A stretch of 6,286 nt of DNA from Pseudomonadota bacterium (GCA_030636965.1 DAOVVW010000055.1:1-6286), one strand, 5' to 3'; positions 1 through 6,286 are shown, counted from the first letter of the stretch. The notes: generated by a model from the letters alone, not told the origin. Numbers and translations: made by a program.

Positions 1-116
1 ATGGCCGGACTATCCCCTAAGCAGACCGGTCAGGGTGATGCAGGAACAGAGCTGTCGACCACCCTTTCTCCTTTTCCCAGCAATCCGGTGTGGATCGCCT
101 TTTTTAGATAAACTTA

Positions 117-147
117 AGTATAGCAGGCCCTGCTTGACTTGGGTCAA
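117..147 (-). promoter_or_regulatory. Possible extended -10 promoter pointing left
   Basis: On the minus strand TTGACC (142-147) is followed, after 19 bases, by TATACT (117-122), preceded by TGC, an extended -10 element. The 19-base spacing is longer than the ideal 17, which the extended -10 could offset. It would drive a transcript leaving the window to the left. The -35 overlaps a small inverted repeat TTGAC-TTGG-GTCAA (134-147), a possible operator or a chance hairpin. Confidence 0.3.
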
Positions 148-160
148 TTTGGGTTAGACA

Positions 161-184
161 GGGAGAAGGGAGGAGGAAAGAGGG
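161..184 (+). repeat. Polypurine mirror repeat
   Basis: This lies in an uninterrupted 27-base purine run (160-186). The first half is GGGAGAAGGGAG; the second half is GAGGAAAGAGGG, which reversed gives GGGAGAAAGGAG. Eleven of twelve positions mirror each other. Polypurine mirror repeats are the class of sequence able to form intramolecular triplex (H-DNA). On the operon strand the same tract is a G-free C/U run, a composition favoured by Rho, so it might mark where nuoN transcription ends. Confidence 0.75.
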
Positions 185-191
185 AATAGTT

Positions 192-212
192 CAGTTGTTA
201 GTTGATAGCTTG
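192..212 (+). repeat. Short heptamer tract (AGTTG core)
   Basis: Three units with a 7-base period: CAGTTGT, TAGTTGA, TAGCTTG. The first two share AGTTG and the third is degenerate. It is too short to be sure it is not chance, but it lies 24 bases from the nonamer array and has the same kind of organisation. Confidence 0.4.
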
Positions 213-236
213 ACTGCAACCCAACCCCAGGTTTTC

Positions 237-263
237 CTCTGTGTACTCTGTGAACTCTGTGGT
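237..263 (+). repeat. Nonamer tandem array, three units
   Basis: Three exact-period units CTCTGTGTA, CTCTGTGAA, CTCTGTGGT are followed by GAAAAAGGATTTT. On the operon strand they read as CACAGAG-type units starting 16 bases after the nuoN stop. The first seven bases are invariant and the last two vary. I recall similar CTCTGTG intergenic tracts in other environmental bacterial genomes but cannot verify this here. Confidence 0.85.
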
Positions 264-279
264 GAAAAAGGATTTTATC

Positions 280-1749
280 TTACAGAAGGGACATCACAGA
301 CAAACGAGCCGCTTCCAGCACCCCGCCCGGGAGAACTCCCAGGACAATGGTTCCTGCCATGGCAAGAGCTATACCTGCCCAGAGAAGAGGCGAAGTCCCC
401 GCAAAAACAGTCTCAACCTCCGGCTCCTGCATGTACATGACAATGACAACACGCAGATAGTAGTAGGCTGCCACACCGCTGTTCAGGACAGCTATAACGA
501 CCAGTACATAGTACCCGCCCTGGACTGCTGCGTAGAAGATGGAGAGTTTGGCCGCAAAGCCCGCGGTTGGCGGGATACCCGCCAGTGAGAAAAGGAATAT
601 AAGCATTGCAAGGGCCGCGCCTGGGGATCTGCGGGAAAGACCCTTGAAGTCGTCCAGGCTCTCTCCTTGTACACCCTCTCTTCTCATGAAGATAAGGATG
701 CCAAAGGCACCAATATTCATGAACGTGTAGGCAAACAGGTAAAAGAGAACCGATGAGATCGCCCTGTCGAACTGACCGTTAACGGATGCGACGATACCGA
801 TGAGAATATAGCCCACATGGGCTATGGATGAATATGCCAGCATCCTCTTGACGCTCTTCTGGGCTAGGGCCGCCAGGTTACCAACAGTCATCGTGATGAC
901 AGCCAGAATGGTGATCAGCATCTCCCAGCTTCCCATCAGCTGGGGTAGCGCCTCCATGAGGATCCTGATAAGGGCCGCCAGGCCCGCTGCCTTGGGACCA
1001 ACTGACATGAAGGCGGTTATAGGTGTCGGGGCGCCTTCGTATACATCCGGAGTCCACTGGTGGAAGGGAACCACAGAGATCTTGAATCCGAACCCCATGA
1101 TAATCATGATCATACCAAGAAGCAGGGCGTTGGAAATCACTGCGTCAGGGTGACCTGCCAGGGTGGAAGCGATTGTTTTCAAATGTGTACTTCCTGCGAC
1201 ACCGTATATATAGGACATGCCAAACAGCATAAAACCGGTGGCAAAGGAGCCAAGGATAAAGTATTTGACGGATGCCTCATTTGACCTGCCGTCCTGCCTG
1301 AAGAAACCGACAAGGATATACATGGACATGGACAGGAGCTCCAGACCCAGAAAAATAGTAATAAGCTCCCTTCCGATGGCCATTACCATCATACCCACAG
1401 TGGCCAGGATGAGCAGCGCGTAGTACTCGGCATGATATTCTGTTCCTCCCTCTTTCATAAACCTGAGGGAGAGTGCAATGGTGAGTATGAGGCCGAACAG
1501 GAACATGACCTTGAAAAAAGATGCGTACGGATCGAGGATCAGGGTGCCGGAGAAGGTGGAGACGACCAGGTTGGATGTCTTAACTGCTACTGCCAGGGCC
1601 GTAATCGCCCCTGCCGTCCCTATTACCGCCGACACTGTATGATCCTTTACGCGGGTCACCAGTTCCCACAGAATTATCGCGAAAGCCGTGGCAGTCAGTA
1701 TGAGTTCGGGTGCGATTACCCGAAAGTCCGGTAGCAGAATGCTCAGCAT
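280..1749 (-). CDS. nuoN: NADH-quinone oxidoreductase subunit N
   Basis: NuoN is the antiporter-like proton channel of complex I nearest to NuoK and the quinone arm. At 489 residues with about 14 membrane helices it matches the family. Channel residues are Glu137 in GLELLSMSMYIL (E. coli E133), Lys223 in GFKISVVPFHQWTPDVYEG (K217), Lys253 in GPKAA (K247) and Lys400 in GFAAKL (K395), the position where NuoL carries its own terminal-channel lysine; the E. coli numbers are from memory. The ATG is preceded by AGGGGAG at about 10 bases, which overlaps the nuoM stop codon and suggests coupled translation. It ends with TAA and appears to be the last gene of the operon, since nothing recognisable follows on this strand. 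Confidence 0.98.
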   Translation of the reverse strand: MLSILLPDFRVIAPELILTATAFAIILWELVTRVKDHTVSAVIGTAGAITALAVAVKTSNLVVSTFSGTLILDPYASFFKVMFLFGLILTIALSLRFMKEGGTEYHAEYYALLILATVGMMVMAIGRELITIFLGLELLSMSMYILVGFFRQDGRSNEASVKYFILGSFATGFMLFGMSYIYGVAGSTHLKTIASTLAGHPDAVISNALLLGMIMIIMGFGFKISVVPFHQWTPDVYEGAPTPITAFMSVGPKAAGLAALIRILMEALPQLMGSWEMLITILAVITMTVGNLAALAQKSVKRMLAYSSIAHVGYILIGIVASVNGQFDRAISSVLFYLFAYTFMNIGAFGILIFMRREGVQGESLDDFKGLSRRSPGAALAMLIFLFSLAGIPPTAGFAAKLSIFYAAVQGGYYVLVVIAVLNSGVAAYYYLRVVIVMYMQEPEVETVFAGTSPLLWAGIALAMAGTIVLGVLPGGVLEAARLSVMSLL

Positions 1750-1764
1750 CAGCCTTATTCTCCC

Positions 1765-3363
1765 CTAATCTTCTCTTTCATTTTGTATGTCGAGCTCAGC
1801 AGCCAGTACCGACATTCTTTCAACATCGGCTCTTGCGGATTTGATCTGTTCCATATTATTCCGTGCCGTTTCCACTCTGACAACGAGCTTTGAGACCGAC
1901 GGCTCCAAAATCCTCAGGAAGGGCTTTGGATATAACCCGATCCAGAAAATAAGCACTACAAGGGGCGCCATGGTGAGGATCTCCCGGAGGTTGAAGTCCT
2001 TCATTGTTCTGTTTTCCTCGTGGACGATCTCTCCGAACATGACGTTCTTGTACAAGTGCAGCATATAGACTGCACCTAATACGATCCCTGTCGCCGCAAG
2101 TGCCCCGAATACATACATCCCCGCCTTAAATACCCCGAGGAGAATGAGGAATTCGCCGATGAAACCATTGAGCCCGGGCAGTCCGATAGAAGCGAAAGTG
2201 ACGATCCCGAAAACAGCCGCAAACAGTGGAATCCGGTCAGCCAGGCCGCCGAAATCGCTCATCATCCTCGTGTGTCGGCGCTCGTAGAGTACTCCCACCA
2301 GGAGGAACAGCGCGCCTGTGGCCAGACCGTGATTTATCATCTGCAGCACGCCGCCCTGAATGCCCTGAACAGTGAAGGTGAAAAGTCCCAGCACGATGAA
2401 GCCCATATGGCTCACCGATGAATAAGCCACCAGCTTCTTCACGTCTTCCTGTACCCAAGCCACCAGGGCGCCGTAAATTATCCCGATGATGGAAAGTACA
2501 GCGATGGGGATAACCGCCTTAAGTGACGCTTCCGGAAGGAGGGGGATGGAGAACCTGACAAACCCATAGGTCCCCATCTTCAGGAGCACACCTGCAAGGA
2601 TAACGGACCCGGCAGTGGGTGCTTCGACGTGAGCATCCGGAAGCCATGTGTGGAACGGGAACATGGGCACCTTGATGGCAAAGCCAAGGAAGAGAGCCCA
2701 GAATGCCCACATCTGTATGTTTGACGGCAAATCAGCGCTCAGCAGGCGTGTCAGGTCGAAAGTGTAGATACCGGTTGCAGTGTGGAACGTAAAGTAGATC
2801 AGCAAGAACCCGATGAGCATGAAAAGACTGCCTATCAGTGTATAAAGGAAAAACTTGACGGCGGCGTATACTCTTTTGGGACCGCCCCAGATACCAATGA
2901 GCAGCGCCATGGGAATGAGCATAACTTCCCAGAAGACGTAAAAGAGCACAATATCCAGAGCGAAGAAGACCCCGAGCATACCTGTTTGCAGTATCAGGAG
3001 ACAGACCATGTACTCCTTCACCCGATCCGTTATCGAGGAGAAGGAGGAAAGTATTGCCAAAGCACCCAGCATTGTTGTCAAAAGCACCAGGAGCAGGCTT
3101 ATGCCGTCCACACCCATCAGATACTGGATGCCAAGACCTGGTATCCAGTCGGCCCTCTCCATTAGCTGGAAATCAGCATATCCCGGCCTGTACTTCACGA
3201 GAAGAACCAGCGAAAGTCCGAAGTCGGCCAGCGCGATCCCAAGCGCGGTGTTCCGGATCAGGTTGAGTTTGCGCCCCGGCACAAACAGCGCCATCAGAAG
3301 GGCACCCACCGCCGGCAGATACACAATGGCAGATAGTATTGGAATGTTAAGCGTTTCCATCAT
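1765..3363 (-). CDS. nuoM: NADH-quinone oxidoreductase subunit M
   Basis: NuoM is the middle antiporter-like proton channel of complex I, with about 14 membrane helices. Channel residues are Glu146 in FWEVMLIP (E. coli E144), Lys231 in AIKVPMFPFHTWLPDAH (K234), Lys262 in LLKMGTYG (K265), His345 in INHGLATGALF and Glu404 in GFIGEF (E407); the E. coli numbers are from memory. The order and spacing are those of a complete protein. Its 532 residues slightly exceed the E. coli length (about 509). The excess is mostly a charged tail after the last helix (about 495-532), heptad-like and possibly a short cytoplasmic helix. The start is ATGATG; the first ATG was taken, and the second would shorten the protein by one residue. 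It ends with TAG, 15 bases before nuoN. Confidence 0.98.
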   Translation of the reverse strand: MMETLNIPILSAIVYLPAVGALLMALFVPGRKLNLIRNTALGIALADFGLSLVLLVKYRPGYADFQLMERADWIPGLGIQYLMGVDGISLLLVLLTTMLGALAILSSFSSITDRVKEYMVCLLILQTGMLGVFFALDIVLFYVFWEVMLIPMALLIGIWGGPKRVYAAVKFFLYTLIGSLFMLIGFLLIYFTFHTATGIYTFDLTRLLSADLPSNIQMWAFWALFLGFAIKVPMFPFHTWLPDAHVEAPTAGSVILAGVLLKMGTYGFVRFSIPLLPEASLKAVIPIAVLSIIGIIYGALVAWVQEDVKKLVAYSSVSHMGFIVLGLFTFTVQGIQGGVLQMINHGLATGALFLLVGVLYERRHTRMMSDFGGLADRIPLFAAVFGIVTFASIGLPGLNGFIGEFLILLGVFKAGMYVFGALAATGIVLGAVYMLHLYKNVMFGEIVHEENRTMKDFNLREILTMAPLVVLIFWIGLYPKPFLRILEPSVSKLVVRVETARNNMEQIKSARADVERMSVLAAELDIQNERED

Positions 3364-3377
3364 GTCTATTTTTGTGT

Positions 3378-3383
3378 TCCTTT
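3378..3383 (-). promoter_or_regulatory. Ribosome binding site of nuoM, long spacing
   Basis: The minus strand reads AAAGGAACAC and then an A-rich run to the ATG. The best Shine-Dalgarno match (AAGGA) is about 14 bases before the first ATG, longer than the usual 5-10. No better match lies closer. Initiation may therefore be weaker than for the other genes here, which have GGGAGG, GGAGAAG and AGGGGAG sites. Confidence 0.5.
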
Positions 3384-3419
3384 TTCTTTCATGCCTGGTT
3401 GTTGTTAATATCCCTTTTC

Positions 3420-3447
3420 GTGAATCCAGAATCCAGAATTCAGAATC
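3420..3447 (+). repeat. Heptamer array, four units, inverted relative to the first
   Basis: On the plus strand the units are GTGAATC (degenerate), CAGAATC, CAGAATT, CAGAATC. This is the same 7-base unit as in the array at 3502-3536 but in the opposite orientation. The longest exact match between the arms is CAGAATTCAG (3434-3443), whose reverse complement is at 3520-3529. In the nuoL-nuoM transcript the two arms could pair as an imperfect long stem. Confidence 0.8.
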
Positions 3448-3501
3448 CTCTAAAGTAACCTTCTTCCAATATTACTCACTCCCGATTGCCGTATGTTTCA
3501 A

Positions 3502-3536
3502 AATTCTGACTCCTGACTACTGAATTCTGACTACTG
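3502..3536 (-). repeat. Heptamer array, five units
   Basis: On the minus strand, one base after the final nuoL TAG, five consecutive 7-base units follow: CAGTAGT, CAGAATT, CAGTAGT, CAGGAGT, CAGAATT. All share CAG in the first three places and T in the last. The period is exact with no indels. On the plus strand the array appears as AATTCTG-type units. Confidence 0.85.
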
Positions 3537-3537
3537 C

Positions 3538-3732
3538 CTAAAAGAACGCCCAAACAAGCATCAGCGCCAGCCCCGCGGTCATCACCAGGGCGTAGTTCTG
3601 TACAAAACCGGTCTGGAGCCTGGCCATAAAACCGCCAGACCGCTGGGCCGCGTCTGCCGTACCGTGGAGAACTCCGTCGATTCCCTTAACATCGAAACCT
3701 GACCAGCAGAACTGCGACACGCCCCAGAGAGG
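3538..3732 (-). pseudogene. nuoL: Detached C-terminus of NuoL (helix HL and last membrane helix), in frame after the TAA
   Basis: The 64 sense codons after the TAA are in exactly the nuoL frame and read PLWGVSQFCWSGFDVKGIDG onward, through LQTGFVQNYALVMTAG to LVWAFF, then TAG. This is what the end of NuoL looks like: an amphipathic stretch (FDVKGIDGVLHG) followed by one hydrophobic helix of about 20 residues. A separate product could begin only at GTG 3718-3720, 12 bases after the stop. The only purine-rich run before it (GGGG) sits one base from the GTG, which is too close for a normal ribosome binding site. Re-initiation is possible but not well supported. The clean reading frame argues that the interruption is recent, that it is bypassed, or that it is an error. 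Confidence 0.88.
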
Positions 3733-3735
3733 TTA
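3733..3735 (-). other. In-frame TAA interrupting nuoL
   Basis: On the minus strand the codons are GCG CTC GTG TAA CCT CTC TGG GGC GTG TCG. The distance from the nuoL start to the downstream frame is a multiple of three, so no insertion or deletion is involved and one base substitution is enough. From memory the E. coli protein reads VFVKPFLG here, against ALV-stop-PLWG, so the missing residue was probably Lys (AAA) or Gln (CAA). The base after the stop is C, a context that tends to favour readthrough. Other genes here end in TAG (nuoK, nuoM), TGA (nuoJ) and TAA (nuoN), so a reassigned code is not supported. Confidence 0.9.
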
Positions 3736-5472
3736 CACGAGCGCGGTGTCATAGAGTTCATCTACCCACCATTTGTTCAGGAACAGCTCGTATAAGAAGC
3801 TGTAATCGCGCCTCAGCTCTTCTGAAACCTCGGGCTTGCGGAGTATTATCCCGAGGGCAAGGCTGATCCCGCCGACAGCAATAAGTACGGAAAGTCCCAT
3901 CAGGCCCAGCTCTGTACCCAGGTGGTGCACAGTTTCGGCCGCATTGGTACCATGCTCGGCCGCGGACTCGAATAAGGGTCCAAGCCAATTGTGCATGAGA
4001 TTGAACTTCTTGAATATTGGAATCCCCGCGAATCCGCCCACTATGGACAGGAAGGCCAGTATCATTAGTGGGATCGTCATCACAGGCGGAGATTCGTGGG
4101 CGTGCTTTTCAACCTCTGGCTCCATCCTGGACTCTCCGTGGAACGTCCTGAAAACCAGCCTGAACATATAGAAGGCGGTCATAAAAGCGGTTAGGATCCC
4201 GGCCAGCCAGAGCATGAAACCGGCGCCTCCGCCGTGACTTGAATTAAAGGCAGAATAGAGGATCTCGTCCTTGGACATAAAACCTGCCAGGGGCGGAATA
4301 CCGGATATGGCAAGTGAGGCGATGAGGAACGTCTTGTAGGTTACGGGCATGACTTCTTTTAAGCCCCCCATCTTTCTTATGTCCTGCTCCCCGCCCAGCC
4401 CGTGAATCACGCTGCCGGAGCCCATAAAGAGGAGGGCCTTGAAAAACGCGTGGGTCATAAGGTGGAATATGGCTGCCGTGTAGGCGCCTACACCCGCTGC
4501 CAGGAACATGTATCCCAGCTGGCTCACAGTTGAATATGCCAGCACTCTCTTGATGTCGTTCTGCGTCAGGGCGATGGTGGCGGCGAAAAAGGCCGTGGTA
4601 ACACCGATGACAGCCACCACGGTCATGGCAACGGGAGCCAGTTCGAACAAGACGTGGCTGCGACAGACCATATAGACGCCCGCCGTTACCATGGTTGCCG
4701 CGTGGATAAGAGCTGAAACCGGGGTCGGACCCTCCATGGCATCGGGCAGCCAGATATGCAGGGGAAGCTGTGCGGATTTACCCATGGCCCCCACGAAGAG
4801 CAGAAGCGTAATAAGGGTGATTGTGGGATCACCCGTCTGGAACAGATGCCCGGCCTGGGCGAAGACCTCATTGTAAGAGAGGGTCCCGAAATGAATCGTT
4901 ATCAGGAGCATTCCCAGGATAAAGCCGAAATCTCCTACCCGGTTTACAACAAAGGCCTTGCGTCCCGCCGAAGAAGCGCTCTCCTTCTTGAACCAGAAGC
5001 CGATAAGGAGGTAGGAGCACAGCCCCACACCCTCCCAGCCAACGAACATAAGAAGGTAACTGTCGCCCAGCACCAGCAGGAGCATGGCGAATACGAAGAG
5101 GTTCAGGTAAAGGAAGTACCTCCTTACCCCTTCGTCGTGGTGCATGTAACCAACGCTGTATACATGAATCAGGAATCCTACACCGGTCACCACCAGGATC
5201 ATCACCGAAGAAAGAGGATCCAGGAGGAAACCGATGTCAAGGGTGAAGCTCCCCGATCCGATCCACTCGTATAACGTGACCGTATAGGACCTGGCTCCGT
5301 GCCCAGCAACGGCAAGGCCGAATACTGCCACGGCCGATGCAAGGAATGACGCTCCCAGAGCACCACAGGCAAGTATCCCCGCGGCGCTTTTCGAAAGTCT
5401 CCTGCCCATCAGCAGGTTGGCGAAGACTCCCAGCAGTGGAAACAGTGGAACCAGGGCTACCGCTTCTACCAT
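3733..5472 (-). CDS. nuoL: NADH-quinone oxidoreductase subunit L, ended early by an in-frame TAA
   Basis: NuoL is the outermost antiporter-like proton-pumping subunit of complex I. The start ATG is preceded by GGAGAAGAGAAG, a good ribosome binding site, 11 bases after nuoK. The N-terminal and core Proton_antipo domains are intact. Channel residues, with E. coli equivalents from memory, are Glu147 in VGWEGVG (E144), Asp181 in RVGDFGF (D178), Lys232 in MGKSAQLP (K229), His257 in LIHAATMV (H254), His341 and Lys345 in THAFFKALLF (H338, K342) and Lys401 in MSKDEIL (K399). Reading stops after residue 579 (WWVDELYDTALV). In related proteins the chain continues with a lateral amphipathic helix (HL) and a last membrane helix. 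That remainder is encoded in the same frame just after the stop (3538-3732), so a full product would be 644 residues. Either this is a nonsense mutation, or the codon is read through, or it is a base error in the assembly. The rest of the gene shows no decay. Confidence 0.95.
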   Translation of the reverse strand: MVEAVALVPLFPLLGVFANLLMGRRLSKSAAGILACGALGASFLASAVAVFGLAVAGHGARSYTVTLYEWIGSGSFTLDIGFLLDPLSSVMILVVTGVGFLIHVYSVGYMHHDEGVRRYFLYLNLFVFAMLLLVLGDSYLLMFVGWEGVGLCSYLLIGFWFKKESASSAGRKAFVVNRVGDFGFILGMLLITIHFGTLSYNEVFAQAGHLFQTGDPTITLITLLLFVGAMGKSAQLPLHIWLPDAMEGPTPVSALIHAATMVTAGVYMVCRSHVLFELAPVAMTVVAVIGVTTAFFAATIALTQNDIKRVLAYSTVSQLGYMFLAAGVGAYTAAIFHLMTHAFFKALLFMGSGSVIHGLGGEQDIRKMGGLKEVMPVTYKTFLIASLAISGIPPLAGFMSKDEILYSAFNSSHGGGAGFMLWLAGILTAFMTAFYMFRLVFRTFHGESRMEPEVEKHAHESPPVMTIPLMILAFLSIVGGFAGIPIFKKFNLMHNWLGPLFESAAEHGTNAAETVHHLGTELGLMGLSVLIAVGGISLALGIILRKPEVSEELRRDYSFLYELFLNKWWVDELYDTALV

Positions 5473-5483
5473 CTTCTCTTCTC

Positions 5484-5786
5484 CTAGCCCTTCATCAGGT
5501 TGATCTCGTCGACATTAACTGTCTCGAGTCTGCGGAAGAGGGCCACAACAATAGCAAGGCCTACTGCGGCCTCAGCTGCGGCAATCGTCAGAACGAAGAA
5601 TACGAAAACCTGGCCAGCCATGTCGTGCAGATAGTGGGAAAAGGCAACCAGGTTGATATTTACGGCATTGAGCATGAGTTCGATGGAGAGGAGAATAATG
5701 ATGATGTTGCGTCTCATGAGCACACCGAGTACACCGATAAGAAAAATAATGGCGGCCAGAATCAGGTAATGGGTCAGCGTTATCAT
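5484..5786 (-). CDS. nuoK: NADH-quinone oxidoreductase subunit K
   Basis: NuoK is a 100-residue, three-helix membrane subunit of complex I related to MrpC of Mrp antiporters. It supplies two buried glutamates to the proton path between the quinone site and NuoN. Both are present at the usual numbering: Glu36 in [10 protein letters not shown] and Glu72 in [13 protein letters not shown]. Length is exactly typical of the family. The ATG overlaps the nuoJ stop (ATGA), and a GGGAGG ribosome binding site lies 7 bases upstream, inside the end of nuoJ. It ends with TAG, 11 bases before nuoL. Nothing is unusual in the protein. It acts in the inner membrane as part of the assembled complex. Confidence 0.98.
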   Translation of the reverse strand: MITLTHYLILAAIIFLIGVLGVLMRRNIIIILLSIELMLNAVNINLVAFSHYLHDMAGQVFVFFVLTIAAAEAAVGLAIVVALFRRLETVNVDEINLMKG

Positions 5787-6286
5787 TCGCTCGCCTCCCT
5801 TTTAGCCAGTACTACCGCCCCGAATATAGCAACCAGAAGCACGAGAGATGCCAGCTCGAAGGGGAACAGGAACGTGGTGTACATCTCGGCGCCTACAGCC
5901 TCAGTGTTTCCGAGAAAGGAAGTATCGGTGAATTTCTCAAAGGGGCCCGGGAAAGTGGCCGTAACAGCCAGTACCACAAGCTGGACCACCAGGATGAGAC
6001 CCGTGATCGCGGCCAGGAAGCTCTGGCGGTGGGTAATCCTTCGTCCCCTGATAGCCGTAAGATTCAGCAGCGCTATAACAAACAGGTAAAGGACCATAAT
6101 GGCACCGGTATATACGAGGATCTGAATGGCGGCCAGAAACTCGGCGCCTAAAAGCACGACCAGTCCGGCAATATGGAAGAAACAGGGCACCAGGAACAGT
6201 ACCGAATGGACCGGATTGTGCCGGGTGATCGCCATAAGCGCCGTAACTACAGTAACGATGGCAAAGTAATAAAAAAAGATGTCCTG
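5783..6286 (-). CDS. nuoJ: NADH-quinone oxidoreductase subunit J (5' end off the window edge)
   Basis: NuoJ is a small membrane subunit of respiratory complex I. With NuoK, NuoA and NuoH it joins the quinone site to the antiporter-like subunits. The frame is open to the right edge, giving 167 residues here. An internal ATG at 6233-6235 is unlikely to be the start, because the 17 codons before it encode a hydrophobic stretch ([17 protein letters not shown]) that matches the first membrane helix of the family. The true start is probably only a few codons beyond the edge. Five membrane segments are visible. Family marks are NPVHS (about residue 24 of the visible part), GAEFLA (48), the third-helix motif [16 protein letters not shown] (55-70) containing the conserved Tyr of the region that forms a pi-bulge, and a last helix ending LAKREASE. 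The TGA stop overlaps the nuoK ATG as ATGA, so translation of the two is probably coupled. Confidence 0.96.
   Translation of the reverse strand, partial: QDIFFYYFAIVTVVTALMAITRHNPVHSVLFLVPCFFHIAGLVVLLGAEFLAAIQILVYTGAIMVLYLFVIALLNLTAIRGRRITHRQSFLAAITGLILVVQLVVLAVTATFPGPFEKFTDTSFLGNTEAVGAEMYTTFLFPFELASLVLLVAIFGAVVLAKREASE

Larger units (their letters stand above)
1..279. other. Non-coding region downstream of nuoN
   Basis: No gene is recognisable on either strand. Plus frame 1 is open from the edge to TAA at 109-111 (36 codons) and resembles no protein I know. Reading leftward from nuoN, the region holds a 9-base-unit array (237-263), a short 7-base-unit tract (192-212), a polypurine mirror repeat (161-184), two small adjoining hairpins (122-147) that overlap a possible promoter, and a further possible stem (31-36 with 60-65). 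No U-tailed intrinsic terminator for nuoN was found. Confidence 0.7.
3364..3537. other. nuoL-nuoM intergenic gap with inverted heptamer arrays
   Basis: This 174-base gap is the only sizeable break between genes of the operon; the other junctions are an overlap, 11 bases and 15 bases. It is visibly richer in A and T than the flanking genes. It holds two arrays of a 7-base unit in opposite orientation (listed separately), with about 54 bases between them. No convincing promoter or U-tailed terminator was found on the minus strand, so nuoM and nuoN are most simply co-transcribed with the genes upstream. Confidence 0.7.

Noticed and set aside
83..105. Possible plus-strand intrinsic terminator: ATCC/GGAT stem then CGCC and six T
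   Set aside because: The stem is only four base pairs, and no plus-strand gene ending nearby could be recognised.
1..111. Plus frame 1 open from the window edge to TAA, beginning with ATG
   Set aside because: Only 36 codons, no recognisable protein features, and no sequence upstream to judge a start.
3366..3392. Mini-ORF of eight codons (MKEKGTQK) ending 2 bases before the nuoM ATG, a possible leader peptide
   Set aside because: No ribosome binding site at a suitable distance; the purine-rich codons are better explained as the nuoM ribosome binding site itself.
3008..3523. 171-codon plus-strand frame running across the start of nuoM into the gap
   Set aside because: Most of it is antisense to nuoM, and its end merely translates the heptamer repeats.
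3733..3735. Genome-wide reassignment of UAA, or pyrrolysine/selenocysteine insertion
   Set aside because: nuoN ends normally with TAA, and the other stop codons are used normally. Pyrrolysine and selenocysteine use UAG and UGA, not UAA.
5337..6089. 250-codon open frame on the plus strand opposite nuoJ, nuoK and the start of nuoL
   Set aside because: It is antisense to three clearly real genes, its composition is that of a shadow frame and it matches no family I know.
6233..6235. Internal ATG as the nuoJ start
   Set aside because: The 17 upstream codons in frame encode a family-typical first membrane helix, so the start lies off the edge.

Overview
The window is the distal part of a bacterial respiratory complex I (NADH:quinone oxidoreductase, nuo) operon, read entirely on the minus strand. 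From right to left it carries nuoJ (its first few codons lie beyond the right edge), nuoK, nuoL, nuoM and nuoN. This is the standard bacterial order for the proton-pumping membrane-arm subunits. The upstream genes (nuoA to nuoI) would lie off the right edge. The compact gene set, the even codon use and the style of the protein sequences suggest a Gram-negative environmental bacterium of the Desulfobacterota (former Deltaproteobacteria) or Nitrospirota kind. That is recollection of family sequences rather than a search, so the lineage is uncertain.

Layout. At 5783-6286 nuoJ runs into nuoK (5484-5786) through a 4-base ATGA overlap. nuoL starts 11 bases after nuoK, with a strong ribosome binding site. 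nuoL reads normally for 579 codons and then meets an in-frame TAA at 3733-3735. The same frame continues after it for 64 sense codons (3541-3732), which encode the expected NuoL C-terminus (long lateral helix HL and last membrane helix), and ends with TAG at 3538-3540. A 174-base gap (3364-3537) follows, then nuoM (1765-3363), 15 bases, and nuoN (280-1749). Bases 1-279 hold no gene I can recognise.

How the genes work together. NuoL, NuoM and NuoN are the three antiporter-like proton channels. NuoJ and NuoK, with NuoH, form the link from the quinone site to that antiporter row. The catalytic glutamates and lysines are present in all of them. The notable exception to an otherwise ordinary operon is the nuoL stop codon. 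It would remove helix HL, the element that runs along NuoM and NuoN.

Non-coding parts. The nuoL-nuoM gap holds two oppositely oriented arrays of a 7-base unit (CAGAATT-like). The region behind nuoN holds a 9-base-unit array, a short 7-base-unit tract of another sequence, and a 24-base polypurine mirror repeat. A possible extended -10 promoter lies further left on the same strand. No CRISPR, RNA gene, insertion sequence or defence system is visible, and I do not see a new multi-gene system here.
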